From the NCBI GenBank assembly GCA_902788785.1, contig CADALT010000021.1, positions 1 to 38,580 on the forward strand: DNA of 38,580 nucleotides, read 5' to 3'. The translations under genes and the position numbers were made by a program. Below are positions 8,095 to 16,647 of the stretch, piece after piece. Source of the DNA: an uncultured Ruminococcus sp. (lineage in GTDB: Bacteria; Bacillota; Clostridia; Oscillospirales; Ruminococcaceae). A model generated the notes under the pieces. That model had not been told where the DNA came from. It made no database searches and was given only the letters and a program-made list of their open reading frames with translations. The stretch's first letter is position 1. Each line of letters opens with the position of its first letter.

Positions 8095-9342
8095 TTATTC
8101 AATACTCAAAAATTCATCGGGGATATAGTTCAGGCAATTCTCGACGCACTGCCTGTCAAAGCCCTCGATATAGTTCCGTGCGAACAGGTCATCGGTGTAA
8201 TCCTTATAGGGATATACCGTGCAGTTGTACCAGTCGCTGTCGTAGCTGTCCGCCTCGAAATGGGAGATAATGGGTATCGCCTTGACGTTCTCGAAGCTTA
8301 TCTTGCCGCTGGCAGGATCCTTGACCACATTCAGCTTGCCGATGATGCCCACGGGCGATTTCAGATCGTACATGGTCGAGATGAAATTACCCAGACCGTA
8401 GTAGCAGAACGCCTTGCTGCCATCGGGCTTGTCGATGTATTCACAGGTGCTTATGGTGTGCGCCTGGGTGCCTATGATGAGGTCTGCGCCCCATTCCACC
8501 AGCTTTGGTGCCATATCCATCTGCACCACATTCAGCTCGTTCTCGATCTCCGTACCGAAATGACAGCTCACAACCACCACATCAGCCTGCCTGTCAGCCT
8601 CCTGCACCTGGCGCTTGACAGTCTCCTCATCGCTGAGATACACTACCTTGCCGTTGGTGCCGCTCTCGTCCAGGAAGAAGCCGTTGGTATGCTCCATATA
8701 TCCCAAAAATGCGAACTTTATGCCGTTTATCTCCATGATGCGGAGTTTCTCCGAATCATTGGTATCACGGTATGCGCCGTAGTGTATCACATTCTTTGTA
8801 TCCCAGTAATCAAGGCTGGACTTTAATCCGTCCGCCCCGAAATCGAGCACATGGTTGTTTGACATGGATATGACATTGAAGCCCATATCCACCACCTTGT
8901 CGCCCACAGCCGTAGGTGTGGCGAACAGCGGATAGCTCTGAGGACCGTAAGCATCGGTCACGAGAGTTTCCTGATTGAGTATGGCGATGTCGGTATTGTC
9001 CAGATAATGCTCAACATTCTTGTAGGCATAGGTGAAGTCATAATGCGTACCGCCGCCCATTTTCAGGGCTTCGTTATAGATATTGTCGTGTATCAGGTTA
9101 TCGCCTGCACACAAAAGCGAGCACATATATGATGGCTGTTCCACAGGTACAGGCTCGGGCTTGACCTCATCGGGAGTAGGCTCGCTGTCCTCGGGCTCTT
9201 CAATAACTATAAGCGGCGCTTCGTCCTTGCCGTTATCGAGATTATCCGTATCTCTCACACCAAGGCTTGCACAGCCTGCGGCGGAAGATGTCATGAACAC
9301 CGCACAGATAAGCGCAGTGAGCTTGCTTCTATTTTTAAGCAT
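8095..9342 (-). CDS. CapA family lipoprotein (poly-gamma-glutamate capsule-like metallophosphatase fold)
   Basis: 415 residues. A signal with lipobox SAAGC puts the lipidated cysteine at residue 24; a Pro/Glu-rich spacer (about 40-70) leads to a CapA domain. Family motifs are in order: CAGDNLIHD (78-86), ILNQETLVTD (121-130), SMSNNHVLDFGADGL (159-173), SCHFGTEIE, GADLIIGTQAHTI and YYGLGNFIST. CapA proteins resemble metallophosphatases and are needed for poly-gamma-glutamate export or anchoring in Bacillus; many standalone clostridial copies have no known substrate. No capB or capC is nearby, so a capsule role is not supported here. Own promoter (9385-9413) and terminator. Confidence 0.9.
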   Translation of the reverse strand: MLKNRSKLTALICAVFMTSSAAGCASLGVRDTDNLDNGKDEAPLIVIEEPEDSEPTPDEVKPEPVPVEQPSYMCSLLCAGDNLIHDNIYNEALKMGGGTHYDFTYAYKNVEHYLDNTDIAILNQETLVTDAYGPQSYPLFATPTAVGDKVVDMGFNVISMSNNHVLDFGADGLKSSLDYWDTKNVIHYGAYRDTNDSEKLRIMEINGIKFAFLGYMEHTNGFFLDESGTNGKVVYLSDEETVKRQVQEADRQADVVVVSCHFGTEIENELNVVQMDMAPKLVEWGADLIIGTQAHTISTCEYIDKPDGSKAFCYYGLGNFISTMYDLKSPVGIIGKLNVVKDPASGKISFENVKAIPIISHFEADSYDSDWYNCTVYPYKDYTDDLFARNYIEGFDRQCVENCLNYIPDEFLSIE

Positions 9343-9384
9343 AAATTATTCTCCGTTCGTAATACGTAAATATCAACACATAAC

Positions 9385-9413
9385 ATTATATCATATACGT
9401 GCAGAAATTTCAA
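9385..9413 (-). promoter_or_regulatory. Vegetative promoter of the CapA-like gene
   Basis: On the minus strand TTGAAA (9408-9413), 17 bp, TATAAT (9385-9390), 43 nt before the start codon; GGAG precedes the ATG. Confidence 0.75.
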
Positions 9414-9547
9414 GTCCGCACGCACAAGAACAAACATTCTTTTTAGTGTACAAAAAAAGTTACCACAAATCATTTATCATGTGCTATACTTTTTATAAGA
9501 AACATACGCCCATCAGCCGTAAAGTCAGATAATCAGAGGTGATAGAA

Positions 9548-10003
9548 ATGTTGTACTTCGGTGAGATCTATTGGGCACAGCTTCCACATAATGTAAATTC
9601 ATCAGTCCAGAGCGGTCTGCGTCCCGTGCTTGTCGTATCAAACAATACCTGCAACCGTTTTTCGCCCGTGATAACCGTCGTCCCCCTGACCTCAAAGCAA
9701 AAGAGCAAACACCTGCCCACCCACGTAACTTTCTGCGGAGAAGGTTTGCTCAGGGAAAGTCAGATACTCTGCGAGCAGATACTTTCCATAGATAAAAAAC
9801 TGCTGGACAGAAGGATAGGGATAATACAGAACGAGGAAATTCTCAAACAGATAATCTGCGCACTCATGGTGCAGCTGAATATGAACGGGGTCGAACCCGT
9901 CTGTCCCGTTGTGCCCGATAAAGATACCGTTTCGGATAAGTGGCTGAAAAGGCTCTACAGCCAGTCCGAATACGCCCTGAAACAGCTTTCGATGGTAAGC
10001 TGA
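9548..10003 (+). CDS. MazF/PemK-type protein without adjacent antitoxin
   Basis: I start the gene at ATG 9548 because AGAGGTGA lies 6 nt upstream; a GTG at 9539 in frame would place the RBS inside the gene. The 151-residue product begins with the MazF/PemK pattern: 'GEIYWAQLP', 'SGLRPVLVVSNN' and 'ITVVPLTSK', followed by 'RESQILCEQILSIDKKLL', where the family has its conserved 'D/EQI..ID' strand. The family comprises sequence-specific mRNA endonucleases. It is about 35 residues longer than typical MazF because of a C-terminal extension from about residue 115. No small antitoxin gene is visible within 200 nt on either side, so it may be a solitary relative rather than a toxin-antitoxin pair. 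Confidence 0.85.
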   Translation: MLYFGEIYWAQLPHNVNSSVQSGLRPVLVVSNNTCNRFSPVITVVPLTSKQKSKHLPTHVTFCGEGLLRESQILCEQILSIDKKLLDRRIGIIQNEEILKQIICALMVQLNMNGVEPVCPVVPDKDTVSDKWLKRLYSQSEYALKQLSMVS

Positions 10004-10079
10004 CAGAAATACATCCTCCCGTCCCACCCACTTTGTTTAAACCCGAAACCATTGTTAATGAAGATTTTGCAATTTAGCC

Positions 10080-10108
10080 TTGCAATTTGTCGTGAAATAT
10101 GTTATGAT
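10080..10108 (+). promoter_or_regulatory. Vegetative promoter of carB
   Basis: TTGCAA (10080-10085), 17 bp, TATGAT (10103-10108). The leader of about 65 nt is A/T-rich and I see no PyrR-type attenuator hairpin in it. GGAG at 10169-10172 precedes the ATG at 10180. Confidence 0.72.
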
Positions 10109-10179
10109 ATACGGTAAGGGATTTTTTTGGAATAATTAAAATAAAAAATACGCATCAACTGCGGGATAGGAGTTTTTGT

Positions 10180-13100
10180 ATGCCAAAGAAACAGGATATC
10201 AACAAGATTATGATCATCGGTTCGGGTCCTATCATCATAGGTCAGGCGTGTGAGTTCGACTACTCGGGCACTCAGGCTTGTAAAGCCCTGAGAAACCTGG
10301 GTTACGAGATAGTTCTCGTCAACTCGAACCCTGCTACCATCATGACTGACCCCGACGTGGCTGACATCACCTACATCGAGCCGCTGAACCTCGACAGGCT
10401 CACACAGATCATTGATAAGGAGCGCCCCGATGCGCTGCTGCCTAACCTGGGCGGTCAGTCGGGTCTGAACCTCTGCTCTGAGCTGGATAAGGCAGGCGTG
10501 CTGAAAAAGTACGGCGTGCAGGTCATCGGTGTTCAGGTAGACGCTATCGAGCGTGGCGAGGACAGGATAGAGTTCAAGAATGCCATGAAGGAGCTGGGCA
10601 TCGGTATGCCCAAGAGCCAGGTAGCTTATTCGGTAGATGAAGCTGTTAAGATCGCTGAGGAGCTTAAATACCCTGTGGTACTGCGTCCTGCATATACCAT
10701 GGGCGGCGCAGGCGGCGGTATGGTATACAATGTGGATGAGCTGAAGGTAGTTTGCGCAAGAGGTCTTCAGGCTTCTCTCGTAGGTCAGGTACTGGTCGAA
10801 GAGTGCATCTTCGGTTGGGAAGAGCTCGAGCTGGAAGTTGTAAGAGATGCCAAGAACAATAAGATCACCGTATGCTTCATCGAGAATATCGACCCCATCG
10901 GTGTACACACAGGTGACTCTTTCTGCTCTGCACCTATGCTGACGATCCCCGAGGATGTTCAGAAGGAACTGCAGGAGATGTCCTACAGGATAATCGAATC
11001 CATCGAAGTTATCGGCGGCTGTAACTGCCAGTTCGCAAGAAATCCCGAGGACGGCAGGATCGTCGTTATCGAGATCAACCCCAGAACTTCACGTTCTTCC
11101 GCACTGGCTTCAAAGGCTACGGGCTTCCCTATCGCACTGGTATCGGCTATGCTCGCCTGCGGTCTGACTCTCGACGAGATCCCCTGCGGCAAGTACGGCA
11201 CACTGGATAAGTACGTGCCCGACGGTGACTACGTAGTTATCAAGTTCGCAAGATGGGCTTTCGAGAAGTTCAAGGGCGCTGAGGATAAGCTGGGCACACA
11301 GATGCGTGCTGTCGGCGAGGTAATGAGCATCGGCAAGACCTATAAGGAAGCTTTCCAGAAGGCTATCAGAAGCCTTGAAACAGGCAGATACGGTCTGGGC
11401 TTTGCCAAGGACTTCCATGACCTGTCCAAGGACGAGCTTATGAACAAGCTGCGTTATCCCACAAGCGAAAGACAGTTCGTTATATATGAGGCTCTGAGAA
11501 AGGGCGCAACTATAGATGAGATACATGAGCTGACCAAGATCAAGCACTGGTTCTTGGAGCAGATGAAGGAACTGGTCGATGAGGAAGAGGCTCTCATCGC
11601 AAACAAGGGCGCTGTTCCCGCAAAGGACAAGCTTTTGCAGGCTAAGCTGGACGGCTTCTCCGACAGATACCTCTCCTCCCTGCTGGAAGTTACCGAGGAA
11701 GAGATCAGGAATGCTCGTATCGGCTTCGGTATCAAGGAGGCTTGGGAAGGCGTACACGTAAGCGGTACAGAAAATGCGGCTTACTACTACTCCACCTACC
11801 ACCTCGATGAGGACAAGAGCCCCGTAAATACCGACAAGCCCAAGATCATGATACTGGGCGGCGGTCCTAACCGTATCGGTCAGGGTATCGAGTTCGACTA
11901 CTGCTGCGTTCATGCAGCACTGGCTCTGAAAAAGCTGGGCTTTGAGTCGATCATCGTAAACTGCAACCCCGAGACAGTTTCCACAGACTATGATACTTCC
12001 GATAAGCTGTATTTCGAGCCCCTTACTCTGGAGGACGTTCTTTCCATCCACGAGAAGGAGAAGCCCGTGGGCGTTATCGCACAGTTCGGCGGACAGACTC
12101 CTCTGAACCTGGCAAACGACCTGAAAAAGTACGGCGTAAATATACTGGGTACTACTCCCGAGACCATCGACCTGGCTGAGGACAGAGATCATTTCCGTGC
12201 TATGATGGATAAGCTGGGCATACCAATGCCCGAGGCAGGCATGGCTGTAAACGTTGATGAAGCTCTGGAGATCGCCAACAAGATCGGCTACCCCGTAATG
12301 GTAAGACCTTCTTACGTACTGGGCGGACGTGGTATGGAGATAGTACACGATGACGAGATGATGAGAGTTTATATGTCCGCTGCGGTAGGCGTAACTCCCG
12401 ACAGACCTATCCTCATCGACCGTTTCCTCAATCACGCTACAGAGTGCGAGGCTGACGCTATATCCGATGGTGAGAACTGCTTTGTTCCCGCTGTTATGGA
12501 GCATATCGAGCTTGCAGGCGTACATTCGGGCGACTCCGCTTGTATCCTGCCTTCAAAGAACCTCTCACCCGAGATCGTGGCTACTATCAAGGAGTACACC
12601 AAGAAGATCGCTGTTGAGATGAACGTTAAGGGTCTTATGAATATGCAGTACGCTATCGAGGGCGACACTGTATATGTTCTGGAGGCTAACCCACGTGCAT
12701 CGAGAACAGTTCCTCTGGTATCCAAGGTCTGCTCCATCAACATGGTACAGATAGCTACCGAGATCATCACTTCTCAGCTGACAGGCAAGCCTTCTCCCGT
12801 TCCTTCACTCAGGGACAAGAAGATAGGTCACTACGGCGTTAAGGAAGCTGTATTCCCGTTCAATATGTTCCAGGAAGTTGACCCTGTACTTGGACCTGAG
12901 ATGAGATCCACAGGTGAAGTTCTGGGTATCTCGCCTTCCTTCGGTGAGGCTTACTACAAGGCTCAGGAAGCTACTCAGACCAGACTCCCCAGCGAGGGCA
13001 CAGTCCTGCTGAGCGTATGTGACAGAGATAAGCCCGAGCTGCTCGACATCGCTAAGAGCTTCAACGAGCTGGGCTTCAAGATACTGGCTACAGGCAAGAC

Positions 13101-13407
13101 CTATGAGATGATAAAGGATGCAGGCATTCCTGCAAAGAAGATCTTCAAGATCTACGAGGGCAGACCCAATATCGCTGACGAGATAGCAAACGGCGAGATA
13201 CAGCTCATCATCAATACTCCCGCAGGCAAGACCAGCGTACACGATGACAGCTATATCCGTAAGGCAGCTATCAAGCACAGGATACCTTACATCACCACTA
13301 TGGCAGCTGCTAAGGCAAGTGCCGAGGGCATTCGTGCCATAAAGCAGAACACACACTTCGGTGTAAAATCTCTTCAGGCACACCACGCTGACATACAGGA
13401 GCTTTAA
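10180..13407 (+). CDS. carB: Carbamoyl-phosphate synthase large subunit
   Basis: 1075 residues, full length. The N-terminus (KIMIIGSGPIIIGQACEFDY) is diagnostic. Two homologous ATP-grasp halves follow: the carboxyphosphate half (about 1-400, with 'RPAYTMGGAGGGMVYN') and the carbamoyl-phosphate half (about 550-935, with 'RPSYVLGGRGMEIVHD'), joined by an oligomerisation region, and a C-terminal MGS-like allosteric domain (about 936-1075, with 'GFKILATGKTYEMIKDAG'). The complex makes carbamoyl phosphate from bicarbonate, ammonia from glutamine and two ATP, for pyrimidine and arginine synthesis in the cytoplasm. The glutaminase subunit gene carA is not adjacent on either side, and carB has its own promoter and terminator. 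Confidence 0.98.
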   Translation: MPKKQDINKIMIIGSGPIIIGQACEFDYSGTQACKALRNLGYEIVLVNSNPATIMTDPDVADITYIEPLNLDRLTQIIDKERPDALLPNLGGQSGLNLCSELDKAGVLKKYGVQVIGVQVDAIERGEDRIEFKNAMKELGIGMPKSQVAYSVDEAVKIAEELKYPVVLRPAYTMGGAGGGMVYNVDELKVVCARGLQASLVGQVLVEECIFGWEELELEVVRDAKNNKITVCFIENIDPIGVHTGDSFCSAPMLTIPEDVQKELQEMSYRIIESIEVIGGCNCQFARNPEDGRIVVIEINPRTSRSSALASKATGFPIALVSAMLACGLTLDEIPCGKYGTLDKYVPDGDYVVIKFARWAFEKFKGAEDKLGTQMRAVGEVMSIGKTYKEAFQKAIRSLETGRYGLGFAKDFHDLSKDELMNKLRYPTSERQFVIYEALRKGATIDEIHELTKIKHWFLEQMKELVDEEEALIANKGAVPAKDKLLQAKLDGFSDRYLSSLLEVTEEEIRNARIGFGIKEAWEGVHVSGTENAAYYYSTYHLDEDKSPVNTDKPKIMILGGGPNRIGQGIEFDYCCVHAALALKKLGFESIIVNCNPETVSTDYDTSDKLYFEPLTLEDVLSIHEKEKPVGVIAQFGGQTPLNLANDLKKYGVNILGTTPETIDLAEDRDHFRAMMDKLGIPMPEAGMAVNVDEALEIANKIGYPVMVRPSYVLGGRGMEIVHDDEMMRVYMSAAVGVTPDRPILIDRFLNHATECEADAISDGENCFVPAVMEHIELAGVHSGDSACILPSKNLSPEIVATIKEYTKKIAVEMNVKGLMNMQYAIEGDTVYVLEANPRASRTVPLVSKVCSINMVQIATEIITSQLTGKPSPVPSLRDKKIGHYGVKEAVFPFNMFQEVDPVLGPEMRSTGEVLGISPSFGEAYYKAQEATQTRLPSEGTVLLSVCDRDKPELLDIAKSFNELGFKILATGKTYEMIKDAGIPAKKIFKIYEGRPNIADEIANGEIQLIINTPAGKTSVHDDSYIRKAAIKHRIPYITTMAAAKASAEGIRAIKQNTHFGVKSLQAHHADIQEL

Positions 13408-13430
13408 TTTTAAAAGGTTAGAATAAATAC

Positions 13431-13464
13431 AGCCCAAAGATGGTAAACGTACCATCTTCGGGCT
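13431..13464 (+). terminator. Terminator of carB, shared with the convergent CAP-dockerin gene
   Basis: AGCCC, then AAGATGGT, pair with ACCATCTT and GGGCT around a short loop, followed by TTTTGTTT on the plus strand. The minus-strand gene stops at 13474. Confidence 0.82.
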
Positions 13465-13473
13465 TTTGTTTAT

Positions 13474-16206
13474 TTATTCGGTCTCATCGTCGGTCACTGT
13501 CTCATCGACCATCTGCAATGTCACAGTCGTATCCGATGGCTTTGATGCCACGGAGACCTTGACCACAGGCTCGGTGTCGATGCTCTTGATGCCCTTGATG
13601 TGTGATGCTATCATAGCTATATCCGTTACATTCACACCGTCATCCGCATTGACATCAGCCATCACGATAACGTCATCCGACATCGCTTTGATGCCCTTGA
13701 TATGCGCAGCTATTATCGCAATATCCGTAACGTTGACGCTGCCGTCCATGTTCACATCGCCGTAGGGATATATCTTCGCATCGTTCAATGAGGCACTGTC
13801 ACCGACCTCAGCAGTTTTGCCGTCGGCAATGACGAAATCAATGGACACAGGCGCATAGGCTTTCTTGATGACCCAGGCGGTGTACTTGCCGTCGGGAAGC
13901 TTTGCGCAGAAACTGCCGTCCGAGACCGTCGCCATGATGCTGTCGCCCTTTTCGCTGACGAATACCACCTTCACCGCCGATGTGTCAACGCTCTTATCAA
14001 GCGTCACCACCGCATTGTAAGGTTCGTCCTTCTCGTCTTTATCATCGGGACCCTTATAATCATCGGGCTTGACTATCTCGAAAGTATTCGATGCAGTACC
14101 GCTGTAGTTGCCTATACCCGTGATGGTTATTGTAGCTGTACCGACATTTATATTGTTCTTGTACTCTGCGGTGAAGTCAACGCCCTCGGTCAGCAGCTGA
14201 CCGCTCACCTGACTGCGCAGATTGAGAGTCCTGATAATAGGCTGACCCGTGTACTTGACCTCGGATAGATTTGAGCTTTCCCACGGGAAGCCGATGTCCG
14301 CAGGGTCTATGCGGAAACTGTAAGTGATGCTGTCAATGTAGTCACCCATGCCCGTGATAACGACCTGACCCTTGCCGACGTTCAGGTTATCGGAATATTC
14401 GGCTTTATAATCCTTGCCGTTTACCAGAGTACGGCTGCCCTCTTTAATGGTTATCTTGGGCTTTATCTCTGAACCCGTATAGGTCAGCCCATCGGTGTTC
14501 ACAGTTATATTTGTATCCTTTATGGAAACCTGCCCACGCTTTTCTATGGAGAATTCGGCGGACTTACTTCCGCTGAAATAGCCCATGCCCGTGACAGTCA
14601 CCTTAGCCGTGCCTATCTTGTCATTATCGGTGTAAGCCACATTATAGTCAACGCCCTCTGTCAGACGTTTGCCGCCTGCATACACCTTGACCGCAGGCTT
14701 TACAGCACTGCCTGTATATACCGCTTTATCATAAGCAAGCTTTACCTCTGCCGCCGTCAGTGACTTCGCAGGCAGCACCTCTTCATCTATGCGCTTTTGA
14801 CACTCACTGCATATGCGGTATCGCAGACCGTCCTCGGTATCGGTAGCTTGTTTCTCCACTATCCAGTCGCCTCGGGTATGTTTGTGTTCGATGTTGAGCA
14901 CCACTTCCGTCTCAACTATCTCGTCCATAGGCGCATCTTTTTTGCCTACATAAAGGAACACCTTGCCCACCTTATCGGCGGTTATATCAGCTGTGCCGCC
15001 CGACTGTGACATGGTCATATATTCCTTGGCTGACTTGGTCTTGCCGTTTTCATCCTTTTCATCTGTCGAGGTCCATACCGTGTAATTCCCGTTGCTCAGC
15101 GGATTATTATATCCCACGATATGCATGGACTTGCCAACTTCAAGGTCATAGGACTTCTTATCGAAGCCCACTGTATAATCGCTCTCGTCCAGCAGGTCGA
15201 AATAGTTTACCTTATAGGATATGGGCGATTCCTTGCCGTCCTTGGTTATGCCCGATATAGTAACGCTCACCACATCGTCCTCGGGAAGCTTGCCCGGGTT
15301 GAATATGATACAGCCGCCTGTACCGTAAACATCGTTATTAACAGCAAAGTACCCGACCATATCGTTCTTGTCGGTCTTTTTGCCTGTGGTGTCTTCGGCG
15401 TTCTCGAAGTTCCAGGTCTTATCGGTCAGCTTAGAGGTCAGTGTTACCTTTACCTTTGATGCATCGGGCTTATCATAAGCCTTGCCCAGTGTCACGGAAT
15501 AAGCATAACCGTTCTCATTATTGCCCAGCAGTTCGTAGGGCATGACATAGGGCGGCCAGCAGACATAATCGCCCGTGAATTTATCATCTCTCGAACGGTC
15601 ACAAACATACATCGCCGTACCCTTGCCCACCATGCCGAGCCCCGTCTTTTTCATATCGGGGTTGAGTATCCAGCGCCTGTGCCCCAGTGTCGAGATATTA
15701 TGTGCATCGGTATCGGACATATAGCCCTCCAGCATAGACTCCTGTATGTTCATGTAGCCTATGCCGATATTTGACTGACCTGCGCCCGACTTCGCCAGTG
15801 CATACACCTCATCACTCATGACCGCAGGTTTCTTAGGGTCATGGGAAAGCACATCGTTTATGTTTATAATAAGGCTTGCGTGCTGTGCCAGCTTATTGTA
15901 CTCATCATCCAGCTCCACATCATAGGGCAGACCTGCAAGGTAACGGCAGAAGTTCACTGAATTGAGCCCTTCCTCCAGAGTATCCTTGCTGAGCTCACCT
16001 GCATTTGTGGGCGAACTTGTGGAATAAGCCTTGGTATATTCGGTGCCTGAATGTATATCGAAATATAATCTTTGATACATCTCACGGATATCATCCTGAT
16101 AATGCCGCTCAAGTTCAAATGCGCTGACTGACAGCACGCTGTAGAACGCTGCTGCTGATGCTGCCGCAGCCGCAAGGGCATTTCTTATCAGCTTAACAGT
16201 CAACAT
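13474..16206 (-). CDS. Secreted CAP-domain protein with Ig-like repeats and dockerin
   Basis: 910 residues. Signal peptide 1-29 (cleavage after VSA). A CAP/SCP domain covers about 75-260, with the strongly conserved 'LGHRRWILNP' (174-183). After it come a beta-rich region, a Cys-containing 'HKHTRGDWIVEKQATDTEDG' module of clostridial surface proteins with CSEC, and three Ig-like repeats of the pattern YTG..KP.....LT.G.DY...Y..N...G.A.VTITG.G.Y.G. A carboxypeptidase-regulatory-like stretch leads to a dockerin (about 815-876) with two calcium loops (DVNMDGSVNVTDIA and DVNADDGVNVTDIA) and a 34-residue acidic tail. The dockerin implies attachment to a cohesin outside the cell; the CAP domain's role is unknown. 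RBS GGAGGT precedes the ATG. A small GATC-bounded hairpin (16218-16242) lies in the leader. Confidence 0.9.
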   Translation of the reverse strand: MLTVKLIRNALAAAAASAAAFYSVLSVSAFELERHYQDDIREMYQRLYFDIHSGTEYTKAYSTSSPTNAGELSKDTLEEGLNSVNFCRYLAGLPYDVELDDEYNKLAQHASLIININDVLSHDPKKPAVMSDEVYALAKSGAGQSNIGIGYMNIQESMLEGYMSDTDAHNISTLGHRRWILNPDMKKTGLGMVGKGTAMYVCDRSRDDKFTGDYVCWPPYVMPYELLGNNENGYAYSVTLGKAYDKPDASKVKVTLTSKLTDKTWNFENAEDTTGKKTDKNDMVGYFAVNNDVYGTGGCIIFNPGKLPEDDVVSVTISGITKDGKESPISYKVNYFDLLDESDYTVGFDKKSYDLEVGKSMHIVGYNNPLSNGNYTVWTSTDEKDENGKTKSAKEYMTMSQSGGTADITADKVGKVFLYVGKKDAPMDEIVETEVVLNIEHKHTRGDWIVEKQATDTEDGLRYRICSECQKRIDEEVLPAKSLTAAEVKLAYDKAVYTGSAVKPAVKVYAGGKRLTEGVDYNVAYTDNDKIGTAKVTVTGMGYFSGSKSAEFSIEKRGQVSIKDTNITVNTDGLTYTGSEIKPKITIKEGSRTLVNGKDYKAEYSDNLNVGKGQVVITGMGDYIDSITYSFRIDPADIGFPWESSNLSEVKYTGQPIIRTLNLRSQVSGQLLTEGVDFTAEYKNNINVGTATITITGIGNYSGTASNTFEIVKPDDYKGPDDKDEKDEPYNAVVTLDKSVDTSAVKVVFVSEKGDSIMATVSDGSFCAKLPDGKYTAWVIKKAYAPVSIDFVIADGKTAEVGDSASLNDAKIYPYGDVNMDGSVNVTDIAIIAAHIKGIKAMSDDVIVMADVNADDGVNVTDIAMIASHIKGIKSIDTEPVVKVSVASKPSDTTVTLQMVDETVTDDETE

Positions 16207-16296
16207 AACTACCTCCGATCTCCGCCGTTTTGCGACGGATCATGTAAAATTTCTCAACATATTTCCAAATAGTTAATTTGCACTATATCATAGTTA
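16207..16296. other. Leader of the CAP-dockerin gene
   Basis: 5' leader read on the minus strand, about 85 nt. GATC-CGTCG, loop CAAAA, CGGCG-GA-GATC forms a small hairpin directly upstream of the RBS, which could modulate translation. No coding frame seen. Confidence 0.4.
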
Positions 16297-16325
16297 ATTA
16301 TAACACATTTTTGATTTTATTTCAA
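16297..16325 (-). promoter_or_regulatory. Vegetative promoter of the CAP-dockerin gene
   Basis: On the minus strand TTGAAA (16320-16325), 17 bp, TATAAT (16297-16302). The sequence around 16326-16400 is very AT-rich with TTTGTT/AACAAA repeats; no gene is seen there. Confidence 0.75.
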
Positions 16326-16503
16326 CAAATTCTTTTCTGCGTTTAGAACAAAATTTGTTTATATTATTTGTTAGATTTTAACAAATCTTGACATACTTTG
16401 CCGAACGATACATATTTGCACCTGCGGCTTTTGCAAAAATGCCTTAATGACGGACGCTCTGCGGAGATTTTTTGTGCTTATTCATAATTTTGGCAGCATA
16501 GCA

Positions 16504-16532
16504 TTGAAATGAGGGGCAAAATCTGATATAAT
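16504..16532 (+). promoter_or_regulatory. Vegetative promoter of the Tyr-rich lipoprotein gene
   Basis: TTGAAA (16504-16509), 17 bp, TATAAT (16527-16532). The leader to the ATG at 16648 is about 108 nt and holds no recognised riboswitch. Confidence 0.75.
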
Positions 16533-16647
16533 GATATGTAGAATATAAGCGATAATAAGCACAATACGGACGGCAAGACGATAACTGCGCACACATTTTG
16601 GCGCACGGTGCCTTGATAGGTCCGCTTACGAAAGGCAGGAAGATAAA

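Noticed and set aside
8026-8826. 266-codon plus-strand frame
   Set aside because: Antisense to the CapA-like gene, crossing its terminator; no RBS.
10109-10179. Possible PyrR attenuator before carB
   Set aside because: No terminator or anti-terminator hairpin is visible in this short leader.
11110-12525. Long open frame (471 codons) on the minus strand inside carB
   Set aside because: It is antisense to conserved carB sequence, has no RBS or recognisable domain, and arises from the codon usage of the real gene.
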